Assembly (NCBI RefSeq): GCF_900099965.1
Contig: NZ_FNDJ01000021.1
Coordinates: forward strand, 124,001 to 188,000
Direction of reading: 5' to 3'
Source: Nonomuraea jiangxiensis
Lineage (GTDB): Bacteria > Actinomycetota > Actinomycetes > Streptosporangiales > Streptosporangiaceae
DNA: 64,000 nt
Position 1 is the stretch's first letter, and each line of letters begins with the position of its first letter. Positions 7,601 through 17,057 of the stretch are shown here, piece by piece. A model generated the notes under the pieces. That model was not told where the DNA came from and made no database searches. It saw only the letters and a list, made by a program, of their open reading frames with translations. The position numbers were made by a program, and so were the translations under genes.

Positions 7601-9709
7601 TTGAGCACCGAACTCGTGCCAGCCCTTGAATGGACCGACCTCGACAAGCAGGCGGTCGATGTCATTCGAGCCCTGGCGATGGACGCTGTGGAGAAGGCGG
7701 GCTCGGGGCATCCCGGCACCGCCATGAGTCTGGCCCCCGCCGCCTACCTGCTCTTCCAGCGCGTGATGCGCCACGACCCGACGGATCCGAACTGGCTCGG
7801 CCGCGACCGGTTCGTGCTGTCGTGCGGTCACACCAGCCTCACGCTCTACATCCAGCTCTACCTGTCCGGCTACGGCCTGACGCTCGACGACCTGCGGCGG
7901 CTGCGCCAGTGGGACAGCCTCACCCCCGGCCACCCCGAGCACGGGCACACAGCGGGCGTGGAGACCACTACGGGCCCGCTCGGCCAGGGCCTCGGCAACG
8001 CGGTCGGCATGGCGATGGCGGCCCGCCGCGAGCGCGGCCTGTTCGACCCGGAAGCCGCGCCCGGCGCCTCCCCGTTCGACCACCACATCTGGTGCTTCGT
8101 CAGCGACGGCGACATCGAGGAGGGCATCAGCCACGAGGCCAGCTCCCTGGCCGGGCACCAGAAGCTGGGCAACCTCATCGTCCTGTACGACGACAACCAC
8201 ATCTCCATCGAGGACGACACGCTGATCGCCAAGTCGGAGGACGTGGTCGCGCGCTACGAGGCCTACGGCTGGCACACCGAGAGCGTCGACTGGACGGCCG
8301 GCGACGACTACGCCGAGGACGTCCAGGCCCTCTACGACGCGCTGGAGGCGGCCAAGGCGGAGACCGACCGGCCCTCGTTCATCCGGCTGCGCACGATCAT
8401 CGGCTGGCCCGCGCCCAACAAGCGGAACACCGGCAAGATCCACGGCTCGGCCCTGGGCGAGGCGGAGGTCGCCGCCACCAAGGAAGTGCTGGGCATGGAC
8501 CCGGCCAAGACCTTCCACGTGCCGGACGCGGTGCTGGAGCACGCCCGCGACATCGCCCGGCGCGGCCGCACCCTGCACGCCGACTGGGAGAAGGGCTACG
8601 CCGAGTGGCGCCTGGCCAACCCGGAGCGCGCCGCCGAGCTCGACCGCATCTCCCGCCGCGAGCTGCCCAACGGCTGGGCCAAGGCGCTGCCGGCGTTCGA
8701 GGCCGGCGCGTCGATCTCCACCCGCAAGGCCTCCGGCGAGGTGCTGAGCGCGCTGGCGCCGGTGCTGCCCGAGCTGTGGGGCGGCTCCGCCGACCTGGCC
8801 GAGTCCAACCTCACCACGATGAAGGGCGAGCCGTCCTTCATCCCGGAGGAATACCAGACCAAGGACTTCCCCGGTAACCGCTACGGCCGCACGCTGCACT
8901 TCGGCATCCGCGAGCACGCCATGGGCGCCATCCTCAACGGCATCGCCCTGCACGGCGGCACCCGCCCGTACGGCGGCACGTTCCTGGTCTTCTCCGACTA
9001 CATGCGCCCGTCGGTGCGGCTGGCCGCGCTGATGAAGCTGCCGGTCACGTACGTGTGGACGCACGACTCCATCGGCCTGGGCGAGGACGGCCCGACCCAC
9101 CAGCCGATCGAGCACCTGTGGGCGCTGCGCGCGATCCCCGGCCTCGACGTGGTGCGCCCGGCCGACGCCAACGAGACCGCCTACGCCTGGAAGGCCGTGC
9201 TCAAGCACACCGACCGGCCCGCGGCCCTGGCGCTGACCAGGCAGAACCTGCCGGTCTTCGAGGGCACCAGCGCCGAGGGCGTGGCCCGCGGCGGCTACGT
9301 GCTGCGCGAGGCGTCCGACGGCCAGCCCCGGGTGATCCTCATCGCCACCGGCAGCGAGGTGGAGATCGCGGTGGACGGCCGGGAGCTGCTGGAGTCGCGG
9401 GGCATCCCGACACGGGTGGTGTCGATGCCGTGTGTCGAATGGTTCAAGGGGCAGGACTCCGCATACAGGCAGACGGTGCTGCCGTCGTCGATCCGGGCTC
9501 GGGTCGCGGTCGAGGCGGGGATCTCGCTCGGCTGGCACGAGTTCGTCGGCGAGTGCGGCGAAGTGGTGGGCCTCGAACACTTCGGCGCCTCCGCCCCGTA
9601 CAAGACGTTGTACGAGCAGTTCGGCCTGACGGCCGAGCGGGTGGCGGCGGCGGCGAAGGCGAGCCTGGCCAAGCTGGGGCAGGAAAAGGGCGAGACGACG
9701 GGAAACTGA
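7601..9709 (+). CDS. tkt: Transketolase
   Basis: A 702-residue thiamine-diphosphate enzyme that moves two-carbon units between pentose and hexose phosphates. Visible motifs: GHPGTAMSLAP, TTGPLGQGLGNAVGMAMA, and the ThDP/Mg motif with SDGDIEEGISHEASSLAG and YDDN. The pyrimidine-binding domain has GIREHAMGAILNGIALHGG, then THDSIGLGEDGPTHQPIEH and the C-terminal GWHEFVGECGEVVG. It starts with TTG. It is the first gene of a six-gene operon and leaves only six bases before tal. Confidence 0.97.
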   Translation: MSTELVPALEWTDLDKQAVDVIRALAMDAVEKAGSGHPGTAMSLAPAAYLLFQRVMRHDPTDPNWLGRDRFVLSCGHTSLTLYIQLYLSGYGLTLDDLRRLRQWDSLTPGHPEHGHTAGVETTTGPLGQGLGNAVGMAMAARRERGLFDPEAAPGASPFDHHIWCFVSDGDIEEGISHEASSLAGHQKLGNLIVLYDDNHISIEDDTLIAKSEDVVARYEAYGWHTESVDWTAGDDYAEDVQALYDALEAAKAETDRPSFIRLRTIIGWPAPNKRNTGKIHGSALGEAEVAATKEVLGMDPAKTFHVPDAVLEHARDIARRGRTLHADWEKGYAEWRLANPERAAELDRISRRELPNGWAKALPAFEAGASISTRKASGEVLSALAPVLPELWGGSADLAESNLTTMKGEPSFIPEEYQTKDFPGNRYGRTLHFGIREHAMGAILNGIALHGGTRPYGGTFLVFSDYMRPSVRLAALMKLPVTYVWTHDSIGLGEDGPTHQPIEHLWALRAIPGLDVVRPADANETAYAWKAVLKHTDRPAALALTRQNLPVFEGTSAEGVARGGYVLREASDGQPRVILIATGSEVEIAVDGRELLESRGIPTRVVSMPCVEWFKGQDSAYRQTVLPSSIRARVAVEAGISLGWHEFVGECGEVVGLEHFGASAPYKTLYEQFGLTAERVAAAAKASLAKLGQEKGETTGN

Positions 9710-9715
9710 AGAAAA

Positions 9716-10807
9716 ATGAGTGAGATCCTCAACAAGCTGTCCGGCCAGGGCGTTTCCATCTGGCTCGACGACATCAGCCGCGAGCGCCTGCGCAGCGGCA
9801 ACCTGGAGCAGCTGATCCGCGAGAAGAACGTCGTCGGGGTGACCTCCAACCCGACGATCTTCGCCAACGCGCTCAGCAAGGGTGACGCCTACAACGCCCA
9901 GCTCCACGACCTCGCCGTGCGCGGCGTGGACGTGGGCGAGGCGGTGCGCGCCATCACCACCTACGACATCCGCTGGGCCGCCGACGTGCTGCGGCCGGTC
10001 TTCGACGCCAGCGGCGGCGTGGACGGCCGCGTCTCGCTGGAGGTGGACCCGCGGCTGGCCCGCGAGAGCGAGAAGACGGTCGCCGAGGCGCGGTCGTTGT
10101 GGTGGATGGTGGACCGGCCCAACCTGTTCATCAAGATCCCGGCGACCCTGGAGGGGCTGCCCGCGATCACCCAGGCCCTGTCGGAGGGCATCAGCGTCAA
10201 CGTCACGCTGATCTTCTCCCTGGAGCGCTACCGCGCGGTCATGGACTCCTGGCTGGCCGGCCTTGAGGCGGCGCAGGCCAAGGGCCTCAACCTGGCCACG
10301 ATCGACTCGGTGGCCTCGTTCTTCGTCAGCCGGGTGGACACCGAGATCGACAAGCGGCTCGACAAGCTGGGCAAGCCGGAGCTGAAGGGCAAGGCGGGCG
10401 TGGCCAACGCCCGGCTGGCGTACGCGGCGTACGAGGACGTGATGAACTCCGAGCGCTGGCAGCGCCTGCGTGCCGCGGGGGCGCGCCCGCAGCGGCCGCT
10501 GTGGGCCTCCACCGGCGTGAAGAACCCGGAATACTCCGACACCCTCTACATCGACCAGCTCGTGGCTCCCGGCACCGTCAACACGATGCCGGAGAAGACG
10601 CTCGACGCGACGGCCGACCACGCCAACATCACCGGCGACACCGTACGCCCGTACTACGAGCAGGCCTGGAACACCATGGCCGCGCTCAAGGACGCCGGCG
10701 TCGACTACGACGACGTGGTGAAGGTGCTGGAGGAGGAGGGCGTCGAGAAGTTCGAGGCCTCCTGGAACGAGCTGCTCGAGAGCGTCACCAAGAACCTGGT
10801 TCCGTGA
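9716..10807 (+). CDS. tal: Transaldolase
   Basis: 363 residues, the long actinobacterial type. The N-terminus contains GVSIWLDDISRERL and VVGVTSNPTIFANAL. The Schiff-base lysine lies in NLFIKIPATLEGLPAI, followed by GISVNVTLIFSLERY and later LWASTGVKNPEYSDTLY. It catalyses three-carbon transfer in the non-oxidative pentose phosphate branch. Its stop codon shares one base with the pgi start (TGATG), so the two are translationally coupled. Confidence 0.97.
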   Translation: MSEILNKLSGQGVSIWLDDISRERLRSGNLEQLIREKNVVGVTSNPTIFANALSKGDAYNAQLHDLAVRGVDVGEAVRAITTYDIRWAADVLRPVFDASGGVDGRVSLEVDPRLARESEKTVAEARSLWWMVDRPNLFIKIPATLEGLPAITQALSEGISVNVTLIFSLERYRAVMDSWLAGLEAAQAKGLNLATIDSVASFFVSRVDTEIDKRLDKLGKPELKGKAGVANARLAYAAYEDVMNSERWQRLRAAGARPQRPLWASTGVKNPEYSDTLYIDQLVAPGTVNTMPEKTLDATADHANITGDTVRPYYEQAWNTMAALKDAGVDYDDVVKVLEEEGVEKFEASWNELLESVTKNLVP

Positions 10808-12420
10808 TGGACGTGTCCTACCGCGACGAGGCGGTGGCCTCGGCCGCCGCCTCCGTCGCGGGGCGCCTCGTCGCCGACGGCGTGCCCGCGCGGCTCGCCG
10901 GCGGCGACCCCACGCTGTGGGGCGAGGACGCCGAGGCGGAGGCGGCGGTCAGGCTCGGCTGGCTGACGCTGCCCCGCCGCTCCCGCGAGCTGCTGCCCGA
11001 GCTGGGCGAGCTCGCGGGGCGGGCCCGCGCACAGGGCCTGACGAACGTGGTGCTGGCCGGGATGGGCGGCTCGTCGCTGGCGGCGGAGGTCATCTGCGCC
11101 ACCGCCGACGTGCCGCTCACCGTGCTCGACACCTCCGACCCCGAGCAGGTGCGCCGCACGCTGGACGACCGGCTCGACGCCACGCTCCTGGTCGTGGCCG
11201 GCAAGAGCGGCACGACCGTGGAGACCGAGTGCCAGCTGCGGATCTACGAGCGCCGCTTCGCTGAGGCGGGCATCGATCCGGCCGGCCACGTCGTGGTCGT
11301 CACCGACCCCGGCTCACCCCTGGCCGGCCGGGCGGCCGAGGCCGGCTACCACCTGGTGCTCGCCGTGCCCGACGTGGGCGGCCGCTACTCGGCGCTGTCG
11401 GCGTACGGGCTGGTGCCCGCCGCGCTGGCGGGTGCCGACGTGGAGCGGCTGCTGGACGACGCCGAGGAGGTGCTGCCGCTGCTGTCGCGCGAGACCGGCA
11501 ATCCCGGGCTCGACCTCGGCGCGGCGCTCGGCGGCTCGGCGCTGCGCGGGCGCGACAAGCTGGTCCTGGAGGACCGGCTCTCGGCCGCCACCGGGCTGCC
11601 CGACTGGATCGAGCAGCTCGTCGCCGAGTCCACCGGCAAGCAGGGCAAGGGCATCCTGCCCGTCGTGGCCGCCGACCCCAACGGCACGAGCGACGAGCTG
11701 ATCGTCGCGATCGAGTCCGACCCGGCGGACGTGCGGGTGGACGGCCCGCTGGGCGCGCAGTTCCTGGTGTGGGAATACGCGACCGCCGTGGCCGGGCTGC
11801 TGCTCGGGATCGACCCCTTCGACCAGCCGAACGTGGCCGAGTCGAAGGACAACACCGCGGTCCTGCTGGCCCTGCCCGACCTGCCGACCGGCGCGCCGGC
11901 CTTCGTGGACGGCCCCGTCGAGGTCTACGGCGCGCCGACGGCCAAGGACCTGCCCGGGGTGTTCGCCGAACTGCTGCACGCGGTGCCCGCCACCGGTTAC
12001 CTGTCGATCATGGCCTATCTGGACCGGATGGCGGCGTTCGACGCCCCGGTGCCGGAAGGGGCCGACTTCGAGCAGATGACCGACGCCTGGATGATGGCCG
12101 ACGCGGCGACGCTGCGGGCGCTGCTCGCGTTGCGTACCGACCGGCCCGTGACGTTCGGGTGGGGGCCGCGATTCCTGCACTCGACCGGGCAATACCACAA
12201 GGGCGGGCCGCAGAACGGGGTGTTCCTGCAGATCACCGGGGCCGTGGCGGAGGACGTGCCGGTTCCCGGCCTGCCGTACACGCTGGGGCGGCTTCAGCTC
12301 GCCCAGGCGCTCGGCGACCTGGGGGCGCTCGAGACCCGCGGGCGGCCCGCCGTACGCCTGCACTTGACCGACCGCGCGGCGGGAGTCGCGCACCTGCTCG
12401 CAGCCGCACAGGAGGCTTGA
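10807..12420 (+). CDS. pgi: Glucose-6-phosphate isomerase
   Basis: A 537-residue sugar isomerase of the divergent actinobacterial group found in these operons. Sugar-phosphate-binding SIS features are VLAGMGGSSLAAEVI and VVAGKSGTTVET; PGI signatures appear as DVGGRYSALSAYGLVP and, near the C-terminus, FLHSTGQYHKGGPQNGVF. It connects glycolysis with the pentose phosphate genes around it. The ATG at 10807 overlaps the tal stop codon. A GTG three bases earlier cannot be excluded. Confidence 0.93.
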   Translation: MDVSYRDEAVASAAASVAGRLVADGVPARLAGGDPTLWGEDAEAEAAVRLGWLTLPRRSRELLPELGELAGRARAQGLTNVVLAGMGGSSLAAEVICATADVPLTVLDTSDPEQVRRTLDDRLDATLLVVAGKSGTTVETECQLRIYERRFAEAGIDPAGHVVVVTDPGSPLAGRAAEAGYHLVLAVPDVGGRYSALSAYGLVPAALAGADVERLLDDAEEVLPLLSRETGNPGLDLGAALGGSALRGRDKLVLEDRLSAATGLPDWIEQLVAESTGKQGKGILPVVAADPNGTSDELIVAIESDPADVRVDGPLGAQFLVWEYATAVAGLLLGIDPFDQPNVAESKDNTAVLLALPDLPTGAPAFVDGPVEVYGAPTAKDLPGVFAELLHAVPATGYLSIMAYLDRMAAFDAPVPEGADFEQMTDAWMMADAATLRALLALRTDRPVTFGWGPRFLHSTGQYHKGGPQNGVFLQITGAVAEDVPVPGLPYTLGRLQLAQALGDLGALETRGRPAVRLHLTDRAAGVAHLLAAAQEA

Positions 12421-12421
12421 G

Positions 12422-14023
12422 ATGACAGAACCGGCAGCACCCGCGGAGGACGCCGTCACCGCTGCGGCCGCCGTCGCGGGCACCGCCACGACCGCGGAGG
12501 TCCTGGCCGCCAACCCGCTGCGCGACCCGCGCGACAAGCGGCTGCCCCGGGTGGCGGGGCCGTGCGTGATGGTGTTGTTCGGCGTGACGGGTGACCTGGC
12601 CAAGCGTAAGTTGTTGCCGGCGATTTACGACCTGGGCAACCGGGGGCTGCTGCCGCCCGGATTCTCCCTGGTCGGGTTCGCCCGGCGGGATTGGAAGGAC
12701 CAGGACTTCGCCCAATTGACGCACGACGCCGTCAAGGCGCACGCCAGGACGCCTTTCCGCGAGGAGGTCTGGAAGCAGCTGCGCGAGGGCATCCATTTCG
12801 TGCCCGGCGAGTTCAGTGACGACGGCGCGTTCGACGCGCTGGCCATGGCGCTGGCGGAGATCGACGAGACCCGGGGCACGGGTGGAAACTACGCGTTCTA
12901 CCTGTCCGTGCCGCCGCGGTTCTTCCCCGTGGTGGTCGAGCAGCTCAAGCGGACCGGCCTGGCCGACGCGCCGGAGGGCTCGTGGCGGCGGGTGGTCATC
13001 GAGAAGCCGTTCGGCCACGACCTGCGCTCGGCCCACGAGCTGAACGAGATCACCACCTCGGCCTTCCCGGAGAGCTCGATCTTCAGGATCGACCACTACC
13101 TGGGCAAGGAGACCGTCCAGAACATCATGGCGCTGCGGTTCGCCAACAACCTCTACGAGCCCATCTGGAACCGCGGCTATGTCGACCACGTGCAGATCAC
13201 CATGGCCGAGGACATCGGCATCGGCGGGCGCGCCGGCTACTACGACGGCATCGGCGCGGCCCGCGACGTGATCCAGAACCACCTGCTCCAGCTCCTCGCG
13301 CTGGTCGGGATGGAGGACCCGACCTCGTTCGACGCCTCGGCGCTGCGACGGGAGAAGGAGAAGGTGCTCAAGGCCGTGCGGCTGCCGGCCAACCTGGGGC
13401 TCAACACGGCGCGCGGCCAGTACGCCGCGGGCTGGCAGGGCGGCGAGAAGGTCGTCGGTTACCTAGAGGAAGAGGGCATCTCGAGCGACTCCACCACCGA
13501 GACCTACGCCGCCATCAAGCTGGAGATCGCCAACCGGCGCTGGGCGGGGGTGCCGTTCTACCTGCGTACCGGCAAACGCCTGGGCCGCCGGGTGACGGAG
13601 GTGGCGGTGGTGTTCCAGCGGGCGCCGCACCTGCCGTTCAGCAAGGACGACACCGAGATCCTGGGCCAGAACGCGCTGGTGATCAGGGTGCAGCCGGACG
13701 AGGGCATCACGGTGCGGTTCGGCTCCAAAGTGCCCGGCACCGCCATGGAGGTGCGCGACGTCTCGATGGACTTCGCCTACGGGGAGTCGTTCCTGGAGTC
13801 CTCGCCGGAGGCCTACGAGCGGCTGCTGCTCGACGTGATGATCGGCGACCCGCCGCTCTTCCCGCACCAGCGGGAGGTCGAGCTGTCGTGGAAGATCCTC
13901 GACCCGATCGAGGAGTTCTGGGCCACGCAGGGCCAGCCCGAGCCGTACGAGGCCGGGTCGTGGGGGCCGCCGTCGGCCGATGCCATGATGGCCCGCGACG
14001 GGCGCGTGTGGAGGAGGCTCTAG
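12422..14023 (+). CDS. zwf: Glucose-6-phosphate 1-dehydrogenase
   Basis: 533 residues. The nucleotide-binding motif is MVLFGVTGDLAKRKLLPAI, a variant of the usual GxxGDLA. The active-site motif RIDHYLGKETVQNIMALRFAN is followed by later conserved blocks such as YYDGIGAARDVIQNHLLQ and PLFPHQREVELSWKILDP. The first 45 residues form an alanine-rich extension before the catalytic fold. A GGAGG eight bases upstream supports the ATG at 12422, one base after the pgi stop. It is the NADPH-producing entry step of the oxidative pentose phosphate pathway; OpcA next door is its assembly factor. Confidence 0.97.
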   Translation: MTEPAAPAEDAVTAAAAVAGTATTAEVLAANPLRDPRDKRLPRVAGPCVMVLFGVTGDLAKRKLLPAIYDLGNRGLLPPGFSLVGFARRDWKDQDFAQLTHDAVKAHARTPFREEVWKQLREGIHFVPGEFSDDGAFDALAMALAEIDETRGTGGNYAFYLSVPPRFFPVVVEQLKRTGLADAPEGSWRRVVIEKPFGHDLRSAHELNEITTSAFPESSIFRIDHYLGKETVQNIMALRFANNLYEPIWNRGYVDHVQITMAEDIGIGGRAGYYDGIGAARDVIQNHLLQLLALVGMEDPTSFDASALRREKEKVLKAVRLPANLGLNTARGQYAAGWQGGEKVVGYLEEEGISSDSTTETYAAIKLEIANRRWAGVPFYLRTGKRLGRRVTEVAVVFQRAPHLPFSKDDTEILGQNALVIRVQPDEGITVRFGSKVPGTAMEVRDVSMDFAYGESFLESSPEAYERLLLDVMIGDPPLFPHQREVELSWKILDPIEEFWATQGQPEPYEAGSWGPPSADAMMARDGRVWRRL

Positions 14024-14105
14024 TGAGCGAGCGCCCCGGACCCATGGGCTTGACACGCTTGACACTGACCGGCCCGACCGGCCCGAGAGCGACGAAGGAG
14101 GGGTC

Positions 14106-15020
14106 GTGACGACGTTCATGTTGTCGGACACGACGGCCGGGAAGATCTCGGCGCAGTTCACGCACCTGCGCCACCAGATGGGCGCGCCCGCCATCGGCAT
14201 GGTGCTGACGCTCGTCGTGGTGTCCGAGGAGCGTCACCAGTACGACGCCCTGCGCGCGGCCACCGACGCCGCCCGCGAGCACCCCTCGCGGATCATCGTG
14301 GTGATCAGCCGCGAGGCCGACGAGCCGATCCGGCTCGACGCGGAGCTGCGCATCGGCGAGTCCACCCCCGGCGAGGTGGTGGTGCTGCGCCTGTACGGCG
14401 AGCTCACCCAGCACGCCGACTCCGTGGTCAGCCCGCTGCTGCTGCCCGACACGCCGGTCGTGGTGTGGTGGCCGGGCGCGGCCCCGGACGCGCCGGCCAA
14501 GGACGCCATCGGCGCCCTCGCGCAGCGGCGGATCACCGACGCCACGGGTTTCGACCACAGCGGCGTCAAGTCGCTGGTGACCAGGGCCAAGGGATACACC
14601 CCCGGCGACACCGACCTGGCCTGGGCCCGGCTGACGCCGTGGCGCAGCCTGCTGGCCGCCGCGTTCGACCAGCCGGTGGGCAAGGTCCGCAAGGGCCTGG
14701 TGGAGGCCTCCCCCGGCAATCCGAGCGCGCCGCTGCTGGCCGCCTGGTTGTCCGAGCGCCTCGGGGCGCCGATCAAGGTCGCCGACTCGGCCGGGCCCGG
14801 CCTCACCGCCGTCCGGCTGCAGCTCGGCGAGGGCGAGCTGGCGGTGACCAGGACCGACTCCCGGCTGGCCACCCTGTCACGGCCCGGCCAGCCGGACCGG
14901 AACGTGGCCCTGGCCCGGCGGCAGACTTCGGAGTTGATGGCCGAGGAAATGCGTAGACTCGACAGCGACGAGATCTACGAAGCGGCGGTCAAGCGTTTCG
15001 CCAGGACGTACAAAGGATGA
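14106..15020 (+). CDS. opcA: Glucose-6-phosphate dehydrogenase assembly protein OpcA
   Basis: 304 residues, matching the OpcA family found next to zwf in actinobacteria and cyanobacteria. Recognisable parts are QMGAPAIGMVLTLVVV near the N-terminus, a middle block PVVVWWPGAAP, and the WARLTPWRSLLAAAFDQ segment. The family activates or assembles G6PDH and has no known catalytic motif. The GTG at 14106 has a strong GAAGGAGGGG ribosome site. Its 3' end overlaps pgl by 4 bases (ATGA). Confidence 0.95.
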   Translation: MTTFMLSDTTAGKISAQFTHLRHQMGAPAIGMVLTLVVVSEERHQYDALRAATDAAREHPSRIIVVISREADEPIRLDAELRIGESTPGEVVVLRLYGELTQHADSVVSPLLLPDTPVVVWWPGAAPDAPAKDAIGALAQRRITDATGFDHSGVKSLVTRAKGYTPGDTDLAWARLTPWRSLLAAAFDQPVGKVRKGLVEASPGNPSAPLLAAWLSERLGAPIKVADSAGPGLTAVRLQLGEGELAVTRTDSRLATLSRPGQPDRNVALARRQTSELMAEEMRRLDSDEIYEAAVKRFARTYKG

Positions 15021-15796
15021 CCGTGAGCGTTCCCACCGTGGTCGTGCACCGCAACGCCGACGTCCTGGCCAAGGCCGTGGCGGCGCGGATCATCACCCGC
15101 CTGGTCGACGTGCAGTCGGCCAGGGGCTCGGCGTCGATCGTGCTGACCGGTGGCTCGGTCGGCATAGCGACGCTCGCGGCCATCGCCGAGACGCCCGCCC
15201 GCGACGCCGTCGACTGGCGGCGCCTGGACGTGTGGTGGGGTGACGAGCGCTTCCTGCCCACCGGAGACAAGGAGCGCAACGAGACCGGCGCCCGCGAGGC
15301 CCTGCTGGACCACGTGGACGTGGACCCGGAGCGGGTGCACGTCATGCTCGGTCCCGACTCGGGCATGACGGCCGAGGAGTCCGCCGACGCCTACGCCGCC
15401 GAGCTGCGCAAGGCCGCCAGGCCGGAGGATCACGGGCCGGTGCCCAGCTTCGACGTGATGCTGCTCGGCCTCGGGCCGGACTCGCACGTGGCCTCGCTGT
15501 TCCCGGGCATGCCGGCGCTCTACGACACGCGGCCGGTGGTGGCGGTGCACGGCTCCCCCAAGCCGCCGCCGACCCGCATCTCGCTGACCTTCCCCTCCAT
15601 CCAGGCCGCCCGCGAGGTGTGGGTGGTGTCGGCCGGTGAGGAGAAGGCGGGCGCCGTACGCCTGGCGCTGTCGGACTCCGGTCCCTTCCAGGTGCCCGCG
15701 GCCGGGGCCCGGGGCCGGGTGCGCACGTTGTTCCTGCTGGACCGGGCCGCGGCCGCCAAGATCCCGATGGGGCTGGGGCGCCCGTCCTCGCCCTGA
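15017..15796 (+). CDS. pgl: 6-phosphogluconolactonase
   Basis: 259 residues of the NagB/DevB fold. Family motifs: VLTGGSVGIATLAAI (sugar-binding loop), WWGDERFLPTGDKERNE and MLLGLGPDSHVASLFPG, where the histidine replaces the catalytic pair typical of the NagB deaminases. It hydrolyses 6-phosphogluconolactone made by Zwf. The ATG at 15017 overlaps the opcA stop; a GTG six bases later is a possible alternative. It is the last gene of the tkt operon and is followed by a repeat-rich spacer. Confidence 0.95.
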   Translation: MTVSVPTVVVHRNADVLAKAVAARIITRLVDVQSARGSASIVLTGGSVGIATLAAIAETPARDAVDWRRLDVWWGDERFLPTGDKERNETGAREALLDHVDVDPERVHVMLGPDSGMTAEESADAYAAELRKAARPEDHGPVPSFDVMLLGLGPDSHVASLFPGMPALYDTRPVVAVHGSPKPPPTRISLTFPSIQAAREVWVVSAGEEKAGAVRLALSDSGPFQVPAAGARGRVRTLFLLDRAAAAKIPMGLGRPSSP

Positions 15797-15834
15797 CGCG
15801 CCCTGTCCTCTGCCTGGCGCGCTCGTCTCCGCCT

Positions 15835-15911
15835 GGCGCGCCTCGTCCTCCTGGCGCGCCAGGTCTCCTTCTTTGGCGCGCCTCGTCTCCGCCTGGCGCG
15901 CCTGGCGCGCC
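15835..15911. repeat. Cluster of five GGCGCGCC palindromes
   Basis: The spacer between the convergent pgl and deaminase genes contains five exact copies of the 8-bp palindrome GGCGCGCC at 15835, 15853, 15875, 15895 and 15904. They lie in imperfect units such as CTCGTCTCCGCCTGGCGCGC, with one more degenerate copy near 15815. The units look like small tandem duplications. Each palindrome can self-pair, so the cluster may also slow transcription from both sides, but there is no classical T-tract terminator. Confidence 0.7.
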
Positions 15912-15936
15912 TGGTCCGCCTGGTCGCGGCCGGCTT

Positions 15937-16959
15937 TCAGGTGTCGGCTGTGATCAGGTCGTCGATCTCCTCCAGCAGCGCCTGCTTGCGCTCCTTGGGC
16001 AGGTAGGAGGCCCGAACGCCGTTCCTGGCCAGTCCGGCCAGCTCGTTCCTGCCGAGGCCGAACGCGTCGGCCGCCACCCGATATTCCCGCGCCAGCGTGG
16101 TGCCGAACATGGGCGGGTCGTCGCTGTTGAGCGTGACGTACAGGCCCGCCTCCAGCATCCGGGGCAGCGGGTGGTCGCCGATGGCGGCGATCTGGCCGGT
16201 GCAGACGTTCGAGGTGGGGCAGACGTCCAGCGGTAGCTGGGTGTCGCGCAGGTGGGCGACCAGGCGCTCGTCGGACATGCAGGAGATGCCGTGGCCGATG
16301 CGCTCGGCGCCGTACCCCTCGATGACCTCCCAGATCGTCTCGGGGCCGGTCATCTCGCCGCCGTGCGGGAGGCTGTGCAGGCCGGCCGCGCGGGCCGCCG
16401 CGAAGGCGTCGCGGAAGGCGGCCTGATATTTCACCCGCTCCTGCTCGATCCCGGCGAGGCCGAAACCTACCAGCGCGGCGGGAGGTTCCTGGAGGGCGTG
16501 GTCGACGGTGATCCTCGCGGCCTCCTCGCCGTACTCGCCGGGGATGTCGAAGATGTAGGCCATCTCGACGCCGTGCTCGTCCAGGGAGCGGCGGGCGGCC
16601 AGGTCCAGCGCCTCGGTCACCTCGCGCATCGGCATCCCCACGACGTGGTGCGCGTACGGCGTGACCTGGAGCTCGGCGTACCGGCCGCCCTGCGCGGCCA
16701 GGTCCCTGGCCAGGCCGAGGACCAGGGTGGCCACGTCCGCCGGCTCGCGGACCAGGCGGTTGACGGCCCTGTAGACCTCGGCGAAGTGCGGGAAGTCGCG
16801 GAAGGTGTAGAAGCGGCGCAGCTCCTCCTCGCTCGTGGGGACTTCGCTGCCGGGGTAGCGGCGCGACAGTTCCAGCACGGTGGCGATCGAGGCCGAGCCC
16901 ACGAGGTGGACGTGCAGTTCGACCTTGGGCAGCGCACGGATGAAGGCGTCGAGGGTCAT
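15937..16959 (-). CDS. Adenosine deaminase family protein, possibly aminodeoxyfutalosine deaminase
   Basis: A 340-residue zinc amidohydrolase of the adenosine deaminase family. Metal and catalytic motifs: LPKVELHVHLVGSAS (HxH), SLPHGGEMTG (HxGE), RIGHGISC (histidine), CPTSNVCTG and LNSDDPPMF (catalytic aspartates). Many actinomycetes make menaquinone by the futalosine route, in which a close homologue deaminates aminodeoxyfutalosine. The VGSAS motif and the RFYTFRDFPHFAEVY region resemble that subgroup as I remember it, but no other futalosine gene is nearby. The ATG is at 16959. It is convergent with the pgl operon. Confidence 0.85.
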   Translation of the reverse strand: MTLDAFIRALPKVELHVHLVGSASIATVLELSRRYPGSEVPTSEEELRRFYTFRDFPHFAEVYRAVNRLVREPADVATLVLGLARDLAAQGGRYAELQVTPYAHHVVGMPMREVTEALDLAARRSLDEHGVEMAYIFDIPGEYGEEAARITVDHALQEPPAALVGFGLAGIEQERVKYQAAFRDAFAAARAAGLHSLPHGGEMTGPETIWEVIEGYGAERIGHGISCMSDERLVAHLRDTQLPLDVCPTSNVCTGQIAAIGDHPLPRMLEAGLYVTLNSDDPPMFGTTLAREYRVAADAFGLGRNELAGLARNGVRASYLPKERKQALLEEIDDLITADT

Positions 16960-17057
16960 GGCGACGACCTTACGAGCGAGATTTCCCGAAAAACCAGCCT
17001 TTGAGGTGTAATTTCACAGGGAATTGTTAGGTTCGGCGGCTGCGTTACGCTAGGCGG

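Noticed and set aside
7367..10621. A very long open frame on the minus strand opposite tkt and tal
   Set aside because: It is the antisense of two certain genes, with Arg/Gly/His/Val-rich low-information sequence. Long antisense frames are normal at this GC content.
14050..14064. Two TTGACA hexamers as a promoter for opcA
   Set aside because: No -10 box at proper spacing was found. Kept only as a remark, since opcA may still be read through from zwf.
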